This document shows positions 53,501 through 59,879 of a stretch of 64,000 nt of DNA, one piece after another. The stretch spans positions 19,716,001-19,780,000 of the forward strand of contig OY292279.1 of the NCBI GenBank assembly GCA_958496175.1, given 5' to 3'. How positions within the stretch are numbered: position 1 is the first letter of the stretch; each line of letters opens with the position of its first letter. This stretch comes from Sisyra terminalis. Its lineage: Eukaryota; Arthropoda; Insecta; Neuroptera; Sisyridae. The notes under the pieces were generated by a model. That model saw nothing but the letters and a program-made list of their open reading frames with translations. It searched no databases and was not told the origin of the DNA. The translations under genes and the position numbers were made by a program.

Positions 53501-54879
53501 ATAACATGGTGTACTTTACTCAACTCTAAGATTTAGCTTTGAAGTTATATAGGGTTCAAGTAACACAGGATCCAAGGCTATTTTTAATCGTCATTCATTT
53601 GTCAATTTTATCGATGAACAATCAGCAGAATTTTCCCAAAATATCATATTATCTTAAGAAGCCAATTTTAAACTTAGTAGCCATATTAATAAAGAAAATT
53701 GCAGTTTGTGAATTGAGGAATATCCATAACCTATGCATCCTAAACGGGTCACTATTTGGTATGCATGGTTAGCTGGTGTATTTTTTAATTGTTTTTTACC
53801 CCAGCTTTATAACTACTAAGGTTTTTAGCGACTCTAAGGTAAATAAAAATCCGTAAATGAAGAACTACAAAAATTTGCTCGAAACGAGATTCGAACTCAC
53901 CACCTACCAGGTTTGGAGCATTCACCTGGACCACTCGGCCACCAGCAGGCCTTAACCGATATAATTAGACCTTTTTTTTGAAAATGTTGCTAGTAAATCT
54001 GTAACTATTACTGCGGATCGATATTGTCAAATGATAACCAAATTTTTGTGGTCTAAGTTAATGAATATTGATTTAAAGGACATGTGGTTTCAGCAGAATT
54101 ACACTACACCTCATTTTACTACGTACTAAATAAGTACGTAAGCTTTGCCAATTTAAAAGCTCATAAATATATACCCTACCATTATATATGCCTCTATTTT
54201 TACCGCAGAGATCCATCTTTTCTCAAACAATCAAAGAAATGAATCTTACATATTTAGTGATTCTAAAAGTGTTTTATTCTCTTAAATTGTAAATTCTTGT
54301 AATTCTTTGTAAGTATGGCAGAATGAGCTTTTAGCTAAAACCTCGTCTATATTTTTAATTAAAAAAAGTTATAAGATTATTAATTATAGATTCTTATAAT
54401 TAGAAATTTCTTTTTGAAAACCTGAGAAGATGTTTTATCTCTTTAAAATACCAAAAGAAAATACTACAGGACCTCATTGAAAAAATCTTAAGATGTGAAA
54501 TGCGACACATCTATCATTATCATGTTGTGTCAAAATGCACTTCTCCGTGCAGGGAAAATTAAATCATGATAATCTTTGGAATGATAAATGGATTAAATCT
54601 AATTACCCGAAGTAACTGAACATTCACCTCAAAGCTAATTTATCAAGGATTAAAATCGGGTAATCTCAACAAATATTTTTCAATAGAAACATCGATTTTT
54701 CTCAAACGGGAAAAACGAAAGAAAAAACTTTGACAGGAAAATTGAGATAACACTTTTCATATTATCATAATTTAAAATAAATTGAACCTACCTTGAAAGC
54801 TCATTCCATAAGCGATTGCGACGATCATCCATCTCAAAGCGACAAATGCTTTTCTTTTCCTCACCCGCTCCTCCATCAT
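7659..54879 (-). CDS. Cad87A: Cadherin-87A, CDH23-type cadherin with 14 EC repeats (21 coding exons)
   Basis: Single-pass calcium-dependent adhesion protein of the epithelial surface. Coding exons in gene order: 54879-54792, 19167-18959, 18897-18502, 18288-18096, 15384-15272, 15207-15010, 14946-14113, 14044-13921, 13866-13577, 13514-13226, 13171-12956, 12899-12469, 12407-12221, 11779-11559, 10563-10366, 10309-10138, 10075-9459, 9401-9226, 8577-8317, 8249-7886 and 7829-7659. The sum is 5748 nt = 1915 codons plus TGA; every junction is GT..AG in phase. Layout: signal peptide about 1-29; EC1-EC14 about 33-1592, with linker motifs near 133, 247, 360, 475, 591, 695, 799, 920, 1026, 1134, 1241, 1355 and 1480; membrane-proximal domain about 1593-1705, as in CDH23; TM about 1709-1734; tail 1739-1915. 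Drosophila Cad87A, remembered at about 1975 residues, shares the NLPP..N-terminus, the ENPLWIEQKLKLYEEQEL tail block and a C-terminal ELI. No stop or frameshift disrupts the model, so the gene looks intact. Confidence 0.95.
8868..9095. mobile_element. hAT (Buster-like) MITE in Cad87A intron 18
   Basis: A 228-bp non-coding element with terminal inverted repeats: TAGTGATTCTTAAC on the left, and on the right the reverse complement of CAGTGGTTCTTTAT. It is flanked by a perfect 8-bp target duplication ATCTAGAT (8860-8867 and 9096-9103). The CAGTG ends and an 8-bp duplication of form nnnTAnnn fit the Buster branch of hAT elements. Subterminal GAACCCC/GGGGTTCG words are shared with the copy at 35635-35870, which is in the opposite orientation. 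Confidence 0.85.
9226..10563 (-). CDS. Cad87A: Cad87A coding exons 15-18 (EC12-EC14 and membrane-proximal domain)
   Basis: Exon 15 (10563-10366) and exon 16 (10309-10138) encode EC12, with linker DTNDNRP and the start of EC13. Exon 17 (10075-9459) encodes EC13, linker DENDNAP, and most of EC14. Exon 18 (9401-9226) begins the non-EC domain next to the membrane (KVILSRPASEVFEQKDEIV, then VDEIRFHTDSSGRI), which resembles the corresponding part of vertebrate CDH23. The exon 16/17 junction ATTG|GT..CAG|GAAAAG is hidden by open frames that read into the 62-bp intron on both sides. Confidence 0.93.
10970..11510. repeat. Repeat block with flanking direct repeats in Cad87A intron 14 (LINE-like?)
   Basis: Two related direct repeats of about 46 bp, each containing GATCTGATYGCCGAAAAAGA and later AATCAGTAA, lie at about 10972-11012 and 11461-11507. 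Between them is a segment visibly richer in GC than its surroundings. On the minus strand it reads RAAYNNILCQNC, faintly like the cysteine-bearing tail of R1/Jockey-type LINEs, but no motif is decisive. It is probably a truncated retroelement or the end of a tandem array. Confidence 0.5.
11559..11779 (-). CDS. Cad87A: Cad87A coding exon 14 (EC11)
   Basis: Encodes residues about 1190-1263, ending at ATVEVPE with donor GAA|GTAAGT. It carries the most degenerate linker of the protein, NVNQHKP, in place of D-x-NDN-x-P. It is flanked on both sides by repeat-filled introns: a SINE lies upstream at 11962-12118 and a LINE-like repeat downstream at 10970-11510. Confidence 0.93.
11962..12118 (-). mobile_element. 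tRNA-derived SINE, copy in Cad87A intron 13
   Basis: Read on the minus strand it begins with a tRNA Leu/Ser-like A box (AGTGGCTGAGTGGTCAAGGT), then a degenerate B box (GATTTGAATC). The tail carries AACCCTAGAGTCGC and ends TTATAAAGCAACGGTAAA. The same order is seen at 53793, 58252 and 59880. It lies antisense to nothing: host gene and SINE share the minus strand. Confidence 0.8.
12221..15384 (-). CDS. Cad87A: Cad87A coding exons 5-13 (EC3 to EC11)
   Basis: Nine exons encode residues about 296-1190. Linkers in order: DVNDEPP (exon 6), DANDNAP and DSNDNPP (both in the 834-nt exon 7), DVNNNAP (exon 8), NVNDKSP (exon 9), DVNDFPP (exon 11), NINDMDP (exon 12) and DMNDNPP (exon 13). LDYE/LDRE calcium motifs recur in most repeats. 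EC5 has a short cysteine-flanked insert (TCDSGTPGQEPCLDYE) where Drosophila Cad87A, from memory, has a much longer one. At the exon 12 3' end I used CCA|GTATGG, because the nearby GTAAAT would throw exon 13 out of frame. Introns are 41-79 bp, except intron 7 at 68 bp and those next to repeats. Confidence 0.93.
15385..18095 (-). other. Cad87A: Cad87A intron 4 (2.7 kb)
   Basis: Bounded by ACAA|GTAATT and TTTAAG|ATCCC. No exon or RNA gene recognised. At about 16112-16165 TTTATAACTGCCAAGG followed by TGTGACTCT resembles the tail of the SINE family, as a possible 5'-truncated copy. Around 16290-16340 there are overlapping TAGGTACC-type words. Confidence 0.6.
16112..16165 (-). mobile_element. Possible truncated SINE tail
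   Basis: TTATTGTTGTTTTATAACTG and the following CCAAGG..TGACTC match the tail of the tRNA-derived SINE family in this window, but the A and B boxes are absent. The match is short and diverged. Confidence 0.35.
18096..19167 (-). CDS. Cad87A: Cad87A coding exons 2-4 (EC1 to start of EC3)
   Basis: Exon 2 (19167-18959) begins EC1 with NLPPSF and carries the LDRE motif. Exon 3 (18897-18502) holds the first linker, DENDNPP, then EC2 with a cysteine pair (VACSTSV..SCNYF). Exon 4 (18288-18096) carries the degenerate linker DVQNTPP and the start of EC3. Introns 2 (61 bp) and 3 (213 bp) are short. Exon 4 ends in phase 1 at KVVYELIT and continues after a 2.7-kb intron. Confidence 0.92.
20610..20631. 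repeat. Perfect 22-bp palindrome
   Basis: GTGGATTCCTA is followed directly by its reverse complement TAGGAATCCAC with no spacer. This is longer than expected by chance for a perfect, spacer-free palindrome, but no repeat family or factor site is recognised. Confidence 0.75.
22205..23500. repeat. Large foldback element with arms of roughly 540 bp
   Basis: The left arm (about 22205-22745) and right arm (about 22935-23500) are imperfect reverse complements. Matched landmarks in order on the left are GGTGGGTC, AAATTGGTTCGTAGACA, GAAAATTCTCACCAA, TTTACCAGTAATG, TGAAGTTTGATTAT and TCATAAGTCATAAAAATT; each occurs inverted on the right. The loop is about 190 bp. Related single-arm fragments appear around 20740-21050 and 23620-23760. 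No coding capacity is seen. Confidence 0.8.
26463..27085. repeat. Foldback element with arms of about 205 bp
   Basis: The left arm 26463-26670 is matched inverted by 26868-27085. Landmarks are TTATTCTTGTTTATA, GTGACAATTCTTAAAAGTTC, CAGTTCACCAGAACAAGG and AACAACAATTGAAGCGATTTC, each found reversed in the right arm. The loop is about 200 bp and AT-rich, with no coding content. The arms are close to 90% identical by eye. Confidence 0.85.
28395..28575. repeat. Foldback element carrying a hammerhead-like core (locus 1)
   Basis: Arms TTAATGGATAATA..TATGTCTTATG.GACTCAA (28416-28452) and their inverse (28531-28567) pair over about 37 bp. Between them is CTGATGA (28483-28489), then GACAGT/ACTGTT pairing across CAAAA (28491-28507), then GAAACG from 28508. 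This is the order of a hammerhead core (CUGAUGA, stem II, GAAA). About 20 bases separate the core from the right arm, so stem III would not stack directly on it. Confidence 0.6.
29503..29550. repeat. Short tandem of nested AACGTT palindromes
   Basis: The string TTAACGTTAACAATTAACGT occurs twice in direct order with a few bases between. Each copy contains palindromic TTAACGTTAA and AACGTTAACAATTAACGTT-type symmetry. Probably slippage or a small repeat; no factor site is asserted. Confidence 0.7.
29960..30050 (+). other. Hammerhead-like motif (locus 2)
   Basis: CTGAAGA (29998-30004), then a perfect 14-base palindrome GTCACGATCGTGAC (30006-30019) able to form stem II, then GAAACGTAGC (30020 on). 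Upstream TATGTTTATA (29968-29977) could pair weakly with ACGTA to give stem III, with U as the base before the cleavage point. No long arms flank this copy. Confidence 0.45.
32400..32560 (+). other. Hammerhead-like motif, degenerate (locus 3)
   Basis: CTGAAGA (32482-32488), a six-pair stem GACAGC/GCTGTT with loop TAGCT (32490-32506), then AAAACG where GAAACG is expected. The upstream GTCGTAGGACTCAATTTTTT and the downstream ATTAAATTGACTT are partly complementary and resemble arm sequence of the foldback family at 28.4 kb and 36.1 kb. The changed G12-equivalent base would be inactivating. Confidence 0.4.
33810..34325 (-). pseudogene. Jockey-like LINE reverse transcriptase C-terminal relic
   Basis: Minus-strand frame 34143-33958 reads TWTYGVPFWNMAKPSNIEII followed by RCQSKILRL, the post-palm block of Jockey-clade elements (usual form WTYGIQLWG.A..SNIEI.QR.QSK.LR). 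Upstream, 34321-34109 reads in another frame with a piece like the usual RLN..IGR stretch, so a frameshift separates them. Downstream, VEDVNKFIMELTIRYE and a stop resemble the family's end. Dead 5'-truncated copy in intron 1. Confidence 0.75.
35635..35870. mobile_element. hAT (Buster-like) MITE in Cad87A intron 1
   Basis: 236 bp, ends CAGTGTTTCTTAACC and TTTAAGAACTACTG, flanked by a perfect 8-bp duplication GTTTAAAC (35627-35634 and 35871-35878). It is an inverted relative of 8868-9095, sharing GGTGAGTCAGTCTCGCGGG (reverse complement in the other copy). No transposase is present. Confidence 0.85.
36035..36115. repeat. Partial relative of the foldback family
   Basis: TTATTTTCGAGTCGCAGTTA and TTGTCGTATGACTCAATTTT match the arm and flank sequences of the elements at 3475 and 28395 and the upstream part of the 32.4-kb locus. 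There is no hammerhead-like core here. Confidence 0.5.
36140..36566. repeat. Inverted-repeat element rich in ATCGAT words
   Basis: The left end GGGGGCAACATGGCTCATAA and the right end (reverse complement GGGATGCAAACGATTCATCG) are related inverted ends. Inside are many ATCGAT, ATATCGAT and CGATATAT words in both orientations. It looks like a non-autonomous DNA transposon; no clear target duplication was found and the superfamily is unknown. Confidence 0.5.
37531..37806. repeat. Probable MITE with G-rich ends and a G12 run
   Basis: The left end AAAAGGGCGGATTCAGGA and the right end (reverse complement AAGGGTGGATTTTGGGGGG) are inverted matches. A run of 12 G lies at 37558-37569, and GGGGGCACGTGCCCCC is a perfect palindrome near the right end. 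The element abuts the Tigger relic that starts at 37807 and has probably inserted into or beside it. Confidence 0.55.
37807..38075 (+). pseudogene. Tigger/pogo-type transposase relic
   Basis: Plus-strand fragments: RGWFDKFKYKAEIHNI (37859 on), matching the CENP-B-type HTH block WF.KFK.R..I....; a stop follows ASADK; then, after a frame shift, EYSPNFIFNVDKMGLLWKRL and PSKTFIS. The last corresponds to the YSP.Q.FNVDETGL.WKR.P..T block that carries the first catalytic aspartate. Here D is kept but the following E-T is K-M. One stop and one frameshift make it a pseudogene. The rest of the DDE domain was not found. Confidence 0.85.
39568..39703. repeat. Hairpin with arms of about 45 bp
   Basis: TTATCTTCAGTTTGTTTTAA, then TTCCGAGGATTTTTGAGGA, is matched inverted by TCCTCAAAAATC, AATCCTTGGAAC and TAAAACAAATTGAAGATA. 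The loop is about 50 bp. It may be a small foldback MITE. Confidence 0.75.
40395..40620. repeat. Dispersed repeat with CCGAAACCGAAACT cluster (copy 1)
   Basis: Contains AATTTTAATGAACTGATAA, CAGTATTCATAATTGAA and CACGAATTTAGTTTCGG, followed by a dense cluster of GGTTTCGGC/GCCGAAACC words that includes the near-palindrome GGTTTCGGCTTGAAGACAGC. An inverted copy lies at 62400-62625. Partial CGGTTTCGG/AGTTTCGG islands also appear at about 1085-1165 and 62990-63035. Confidence 0.7.
43798..44330. repeat. Tandem duplication, period about 273 bp
   Basis: GTTAACAGACTA at 43798 recurs at 44071. Shared blocks in the same order are TTGCGTCATCAAAAG, TCAATAAATAATAATTA.TAA, AAATCACAACTTA, CAATATAACA and AGATGGYGACACT. 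The two copies are clearly diverged, so the duplication is old. Confidence 0.8.
46316..46590. repeat. Minisatellite, about 3.5 units of 75-76 bp
   Basis: Unit landmarks CAGYCAATCACAACTGGGTG, then GTCGAAAATCAGTGGAAGAA and AAAGAGAGGG, recur with starts near 46360, 46436 and 46511. A partial earlier unit begins near 46316. Units are visibly diverged (TCACAACTGG, TCACAGCTGG, TTACAACTGG), so it is not freshly expanded. Confidence 0.9.
47222..47525 (+). repeat. Dispersed repeat, about 300 bp (copy 1 of 2)
   Basis: Direct match to 50150-50420. Shared blocks in order: CTTTAAGTCTT, GAAAAATGCAAATA, AATCATATTTT, TATTTAAAG.GGAATA, GTTTAC.GAAGTA, GGGAAGTTTTAGT and CACTGAGGGCAATATC. No coding content. Superfamily unknown. 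Confidence 0.75.
48672..48712 (+). repeat. (GAAT)n microsatellite, imperfect
   Basis: AATGAATGAATGAATGAAT followed by AAGTGAACGAATGGACGAAG, a tetranucleotide run that decays into related GAAN units. Confidence 0.8.
49212..49374. repeat. 163-bp foldback with hammerhead-ribozyme-like core (locus 4)
   Basis: The left arm 49212-49269 and right arm 49321-49374 are near-perfect reverse complements, ending in AGCTACGT and ACGTAGCT at the centre. Between them come T, a possible stem I (TTTTTTG/CAAGAAG, loop TGATT), CTGATGA (49295-49301), stem II GTTAC/GTAAC with loop AATAC (49303-49317) and GAA (49318-49320) directly before the right arm. This is the strand order of a type III hammerhead: stem III, UH, stem I, CUGAUGA, stem II, GAA. 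Stem I is the weak point, with unpaired TATA opposite one base at the junction. Confidence 0.65.
50150..50420 (+). repeat. Dispersed repeat (copy 2 of 2)
   Basis: Same orientation as 47222-47525, with GGGGAAGTTTTAGTACCTAC, then TGAGGGCAATATCGC, and the TTTAAGTCTTGAAAG start. It is slightly shorter and lacks part of the segment around the GGATGAAAACCATAATTTTG of copy 1. Confidence 0.75.
51256..51476. repeat. Possible short DNA-transposon remnant with inverted ends
   Basis: The left end CAGGGGCATAACTTCGG and the right end (reverse complement CAGTGGCGTAACGTATG) match at most positions. Inside is a local GC-rich patch. No target duplication is obvious at either end, so this is tentative. Confidence 0.4.
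53180..54130 (+). pseudogene. mariner-superfamily transposase pseudogene, split by a SINE
   Basis: Plus-strand remnants in order: TIKQRVIVELFYEH with SVKSVFRRL (N-terminal HTH); SQENIGLVLESV and ESVRRRLQQGGLS (second HTH region); YRVQVTQ; EANFKLSSHINKENC, the first catalytic block; HPKRVTIWYAW; then ENVA..VTITADRYCQMI and DMWFQQN, the second catalytic block (usually WFQQDGAT). Stops and frameshifts are frequent. The codon where the first catalytic aspartate is expected is TAA, and the second D is N. A SINE at 53793-53950 interrupts the frame between the two catalytic blocks. Confidence 0.85.
53793..53950 (-). mobile_element. tRNA-derived SINE, nested in the mariner relic
   Basis: On the minus strand: GGTGGCCGAGTGGTCCAGGT (A-box region of a Leu/Ser-type tRNA), GAGTTCGAATCTCG (B box GTTCGAATC), AATTTTTGTAGTTC, then ACCTTAGAGTCGCTAAAAAC and CTTAGTAGTTATAAAG. 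The best-preserved minus-strand copy in the window. Confidence 0.88.
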
Positions 54880-54890
54880 ACTGTTAGCAA
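54792..54890 (-). CDS. Cad87A: Cad87A coding exon 1: start codon and signal peptide
   Basis: A TTTTTTGCAG acceptor ends at 54891. The exon opens with 11 nt of 5' UTR, then ATG at 54879. It encodes a basic start (MMEERVRKRK) followed by a hydrophobic core (WMIVAIAYGMSF), a typical signal peptide, and ends at the donor CAAG|GTAGGT in phase 1. Joined to exon 2 it gives ..MSFQVCSANLPPSF, the expected start of a mature Cad87A. The acceptor implies at least one non-coding 5' exon further upstream, which I could not identify. The exon is assigned to this gene because phase, strand and content all fit and no other reading explains it. Confidence 0.88.
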
Positions 54891-55929
54891 CTGCAAAAAA
54901 AGAAAAATGGAGAATAAAAATGTAATTAAATTTTTCATTGCACAAATATTTAAATTTACGAGACTCTAAAAAAGTATCACAAAAATCGAAAAAAATGAAT
55001 AATGATTCGAGTCCAGAACTTAAATAAAAAATATGGAAAAACGGAAAATGGATTTTCTGTCATGTGAAATATCGTTCATACATTTTTTTATTGCTCTGTC
55101 ACGTAATATTATAAATGATTATCTTGTTTTCCGTCTTTTTTCACTTGTAAACCGCACAAATAAGAGGAAAAAAATGTGAAAAGACGAACGGAAAAAGCTC
55201 GATTGGCTTAAATAAACGAAATTTAATAATGAAGAGCAAGAAATTAATTAAAAACACGCGCCAGTAATTATTAAATCGTTCTCAATAATTAACGCCTTAG
55301 GATTTCAAAGCAAAAAAATCAGTTACGTAATTACCTATTAACTTTACAAAAGAGTAAGAATCTTTCCTCTCAACGATTTAAACAAGCAATTCGAGAGATA
55401 TACCAAAAATATTTTCTTCTAATTTTTGGTTTTAGTAAACTCAGGTCTTCAAAATTTAAACTATAGGACAATAATGGAGAATCTATGACCCGTGAGTGAG
55501 ACACTGACCCACACAAGCTTTTAAAACTGACCCACGATGTTTAGGCAACCATTTGTTTGTTATTTTAGTAGGAAAGGACTTCTATAGCACTTGTAACGTC
55601 CTTTCTCTCTGTTTCAACAAAAAAATATGCACCAAATTTGACCCACACCTAAAAAAGCCTCGCCGTATTTCCTATAGAATTAAATTATAAAAGTAGAACA
55701 CTAATATTTTTCAATATTGATTTATGTGGAAAATATTTGAATGAAAATTATAAACGCTATGCAAAACCATTGTAATTTGTCTAATTGTTTTGAGCTTTTG
55801 ATGAGAATTATTTATTGTTTTAATAATATTCGTAAATTATTTATTCATTTTTATTTTACGTGCATGTGAAAATATATACTGAGGAAGTGTTTAATTTTGC
55901 GATATTCTATTCTCCTTTTTTTAAAAGGT

Positions 55930-56870
55930 TTTTAGAATGAGGTTGGTTGTGCTTCAACTCCGCAGCTTTAAATCTTATTGTGCTTTCAAGGTCTCTATTT
56001 GATCGAATTGGACCAAGTAGCTGGGCAATCTTCAGCAACTGGTGTATTAAGGGATTTTCAACTATTTCAATTCTACGTTTTGTTATTTATAGTTCTTTAT
56101 ATCTACATTTATACAAAGCGTTGCATTCCCACAGAATAAGGGAAACAGTTTCGTCCTTTTTCAGTCAGAATCTTTAAATTGTGGGTTACCCAATGGACCC
56201 CGATTAGATGCAGGGTTGTTTATTTAGTCCGCAATACCGGTTATTAAGCTCGTTATCACTATGACTTGTTTTCTTGCGAGAGTAAATATTTCAGAAACTA
56301 GGTACAGGGATGGTTTTTCCATCATCCTTTTACTCTGTTTTTTTTCCAGTGGTAGTCTTTCATATTGAACAGTAACTTTTATAAACCCACTTTTTGAAGG
56401 TTTCTTTCACTTCCGATCTTGTGATGGCAAACATAAGCAATGGATCTTAAATGATATCCTGGATCTTTTAAGAGCGAGGTTGGTACACCTTTTATTTCCA
56501 TTTATAATCATGTGATCTTTTATACCCTGGCTTCTACCCCAAGTTAACCTTGTTTCTATTGGTAAGGTTGTTATGAATTTCTTTAAGCTTTCAGATCAAT
56601 TTGGAACTGATCTGGAGTTTTGCTGGTGCGTCAAACATTCTCATGTGCTAGCACATCATATATCTCCACTTGGTATATGGTGCCATCAATCACATCCCTC
56701 AGTGGTATGGGTAATTTATACTCCAAATTCTTCCCATAAATACAAGGGCTTAAGTTATTTTTTATATGATCTATTTATTGTCACTGAGAAGGTCATATTG
56801 AACGGGAGCTCTGGCATGATTAATCCTCATTTTTAGAGTCGAGTCTTTGATATTTTTCTCGAATCAAGTG
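55930..56870 (-). pseudogene. Non-LTR retrotransposon relic: RNase H and C-terminal zinc-finger region
   Basis: Read on the minus strand: LTWGRSQGIKDHM.., with GNKRCTNLALKRS (compare GNE.AD.LA..G), resembles the last RNase H motif (LTWVPGH.GI.GNE.AD.LA). Then come ELNNRYCGLNK and KDETVSLILWECNALYKCRY, matching the LTGH..LN.HLH and DET..HILCECPAL..R blocks of I/LOA/R1/Jockey-group LINEs. Frame shifts and stops are present. The reverse transcriptase proper is not seen. Clade uncertain. Confidence 0.7.
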
Positions 56871-57440
56871 TAACCGTGTCACATTATTATATATCGAGTT
56901 CATCCGCAGCTTGTTAGCACCTATCTTCGTCTATTCCACCAAAGGCATGCAAATTCTTAGATCTCACCCAGTTCTAGGCTTGCACCTGGTGTGTCTTTTA
57001 CCACCAAATTAGACTTCTGTAAGTAATTCTTGACCTAATCATCGCTGTATGTACTTAGTGTATGGTGCGAGAGTTTCGATTTCAGAACTTTCCGGAAGGT
57101 TCTTCTTACCATCATTGCGTACTCTTAGATAATACATCGAAAGTTTAATATTCCGTACTTTTTGCCCTCTTTTTTCCACTTTAAATAAAAACTTAGTGAC
57201 CAACCGTTTTGTTTCACATAAGGCATATTGAATAATGTAACCTAATTTAAGTCGAAAGGTACCGAAAAATTGTGAGCTTCCAATTAATTTGGACCAAAGA
57301 AGACGAAAAAGGGATTTAGTGGAATAACTACAAAGTTATCTACTCGCAAAAACCCTTTTTCGTTTTCCATAATTCAAATGGGAAGCTAATAATTTTTGTG
57401 GCTTTTGCATTAAATTACGTTTTAGGCGGGATACATAACT

Positions 57441-57632
57441 TTGTCACTATTTCACGGAGATAATGATGGACCGATAAGTTATCCATTCCGTGGAATGGTT
57501 TCGTTAGCTCCAAATTTGGAGTGTAACCTAGCGTATTTAAGTCGTAGAGATTTGCCAGTGATGCGTGAAAAGTGTTTGGCTTATTTGGATACTGATTTTC
57601 AAAAGATTTTTTTTAAATTAAATCGAAAATAA
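57441..57632 (+). other. Unrecognised 63-codon open frame
   Basis: The frame (SLFHGDNDGPISYPF.., then NLECNLAYLSRRDLPVM, ending FKLNRK) has a more protein-like composition than most open frames here, without long runs of K, N or F. No family recognised, no convincing splice sites checked, and no similar copy elsewhere in the window. It could be a domesticated or transposon-derived fragment, or chance. Confidence 0.2.
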
Positions 57633-58251
57633 AGATAGTCTAATAGTACCCTAATAGTATGAAAATGGTTTCTCAGGCCACAGTAGCCACTATGTGTTTA
57701 GTGTATCGGTATGTTAATTGAAAGCATGAACTTTCAGGAAGTTAAGTATTTTTAAAGTTTTGCTGTACTATAAAAGAATCCCTGAAATGTGCCACAATTA
57801 TAAACGAAGAAAATCCGATCGCCAATGTGGTCATACGAAAATAAAAAGCTAAGTGGAAGGATTCTATGAGAAAATAGGTTCTTGTTGGACATTGTAAAAG
57901 ATAAATTGGAATGTTCTTCGATGAAAGGAAAAGGACATTTTGGAATCCTAGATCTTCGTAAAAGCAAAGAAATCTTCGATCTGAAAGTTAAAGGACTGAG
58001 AAATGAAACTACCGTTGAGTAGAAATAACAAAAAATGTAACAATTAAAAGTTGTTTTTTGAGAAATTATGGATTTCGATTTAGAAAAAAAATAAAGAAGC
58101 TTTTTCTACATACATTATTCAAATTATCAAAATATGCGAGATATAATTCATGAACTAGGAAAATGTCTGAAATTTGAACAACAATTATTTTTCTCAATAT
58201 TTAACCTTTGCTGCTTCGGAATTGCTGGACAGAATAGTTTTTTTTTACCAA

Positions 58252-58401
58252 CTGATGGCCGAGTGGTCAAGGGGCACGCTCCAAAACTAGTAGATATTGG
58301 GTTCGATCCTGGTATCGAGAAAATTTTCGATATTTCTCGAAAACGGATTTTTATTAACCCTAGAGTTGCTAAAGACCTTAGTACTTATAAAACGATGGTA
58401 A
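58252..58401 (+). mobile_element. tRNA-derived SINE, plus-strand copy
   Basis: CTGATGGCCGAGTGGTCAAG (A-box region), then GGGTTCGATCCTGG (B box matching GGTTCGATCC), ATTTCTCGAAAACGGATTTT, AACCCTAGAGTTGCTAAAGA, and the tail CTTAGTACTTATAAAACGAT. It lies opposite in strand to the other copies. The 111-codon open frame that spans it (58134-58469) is a by-product of this insertion. Confidence 0.88.
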
Positions 58402-59879
58402 ATAACTATATTTTTATATGTAAAATTGCAATGAATTTTATCCTTGTAAAAGTTAAAATTGCGGAATAATTTTCTTTAAAAATTATTAAAAGAACTAGGA
58501 ATGAGAAACAAGCAAATTTTAGTATTGTTCAAGATGTTCAAGTAGAACTTCATCCAATTACATAATAATAATTGTGATGATTATATTATGAAGACAGCAA
58601 TCATGAGATGAATATATAATTTTATCTTAAACGCTTTATAATATAATTTGTTTCAAATGTTTAAAAAAAGCTCTATATATAAATGGGGCACACCACCACA
58701 ACACTCTGCACATTTTCTTTGTGAACTTCCGTTTCGATATTTCGAATTGTCATTTGAATCGATTTTCATCAATTTTTCGGTTAACAAATTTATTTTCGAA
58801 TTAACTCCTCATTAATTTGAAAATGTAATTGCAAATTTGACCGATCAAATTATACTGGCATCAGTTTGATTCAAACACAAATTTGGGGTAATGCAATTAG
58901 GTTTTCAGGGAATTTTCAAATTTTATAAATAAAGTTGTGTAGTGGGAAGAAAACAATTTACCGAAAAACGGTTGCAATAAATTGAAAGTTTAATTTTGTT
59001 ATTAGCTTTATAAGAGCTTTAACCGTTCGTGTTATTACTGGCTGTTTCGTAGTTATTCTAATCGTTTTTTAATTATCTTGGCTCGCGTGAAAGAGCCATT
59101 AACAACATTTATCGGTGAGATTCATGAGTAGAATTTAATGGCTTAGGTACTTGCATGTAATTATTGCTGTTATCTTTTCTTAACTTTAAGGAGAAATTCA
59201 AATTTCGGGTTCGAAAATATTAACTCAAAAAAAAAAAAAAAATAATAAGTACATGATGGAATATATTTACTAATTTTTTGCCCCATTTTTTTCCCAAGTT
59301 ATTTTTTAAGATTTTTATCTTTTAATATATACAATTATTTTATCAAAACCTTTAAAAAGTAGTTAAACGACGATTAAAGTATATTTAGGAACTAAACGAA
59401 TATTAAAGTCCATATCCGTTACTGTATACATAAAATTAGCAAATTTCATACTTTAAGAGATACCATAAATAATTAAAGGGTGTAAAGTATTACCTGCCAC
59501 CATTATCTCTACTTTAAACATAAGAAAATTCTTAATAAAAAAAAGGTTCCACAGTTTCTTTTTCAATGCATAAATTGTTCAACTATCATTGGAAAAAAAT
59601 TGCTACAAGGTTCAGTATACAGAATTATATATTCATTTGAAATGTAAGCAATGTACAAAACCATAAGTGAATGTTTGAAATTATTTTCAAGAAATTATTT
59701 TTCATACAGAATGGTTCAATATGCTCAAGTTGTCCCAGTGTGATTTACCAGTATTTATCCTCGATATTTGAAAATTTTTTTGTTCGCACCTTAAGTTCCA
59801 AAATAGATCCGATTAATAAATCTATCGAGTTTGCATTTGGAAATTTTTTGATTTTTCTTTCCTATATTTAATTAAACTT

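Larger units (their letters stand above)
19168..54791 (-). other. Cad87A: Cad87A intron 1, about 35.6 kb
   Basis: Donor CAAG|GTAGGT at 54791 and acceptor TTTCAG at 19168. No nested host gene was recognised on either strand. It holds foldback repeats, hammerhead-like loci, Jockey-like, Tigger and mariner relics, a hAT MITE and tandem repeats, listed separately. Long parts remain without any recognised feature: 19.2-20.6, 20.65-22.2, 23.5-26.4, 27.1-28.4, 30.1-32.4, 34.4-35.6, 38.1-39.5, 40.65-43.8, 44.35-46.3, 50.45-51.25 and 51.5-53.1 kb. Local GC-richer patches at about 31280-31520 and 45140-45450 could be regulatory, but I see no specific sites. Confidence 0.75.

Noticed and set aside
53860..53950. 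Possible tRNA-Leu or tRNA-Ser gene on the minus strand (likewise at 12060-12118, 58252-58320 and 59960-60034)
   Set aside because: A and B boxes are present, but no full cloverleaf or anticodon arm is seen and each is joined to the same long unrelated tail, so they are SINE heads.
8317..54879. Whether the cadherin could be the insect Bt-toxin-receptor type cadherin rather than Cad87A
   Set aside because: The membrane-proximal domain is shared by both groups, but the cytoplasmic block ENPLWIEQKLKLYEEQEL and the -ELI end fit Cad87A, and the repeat count of 14 with this N-terminus fits too.
58134..58469. 111-codon plus-strand open frame
   Set aside because: Its centre is the SINE at 58252-58401; the frame exists only because the SINE has few stops in that frame.
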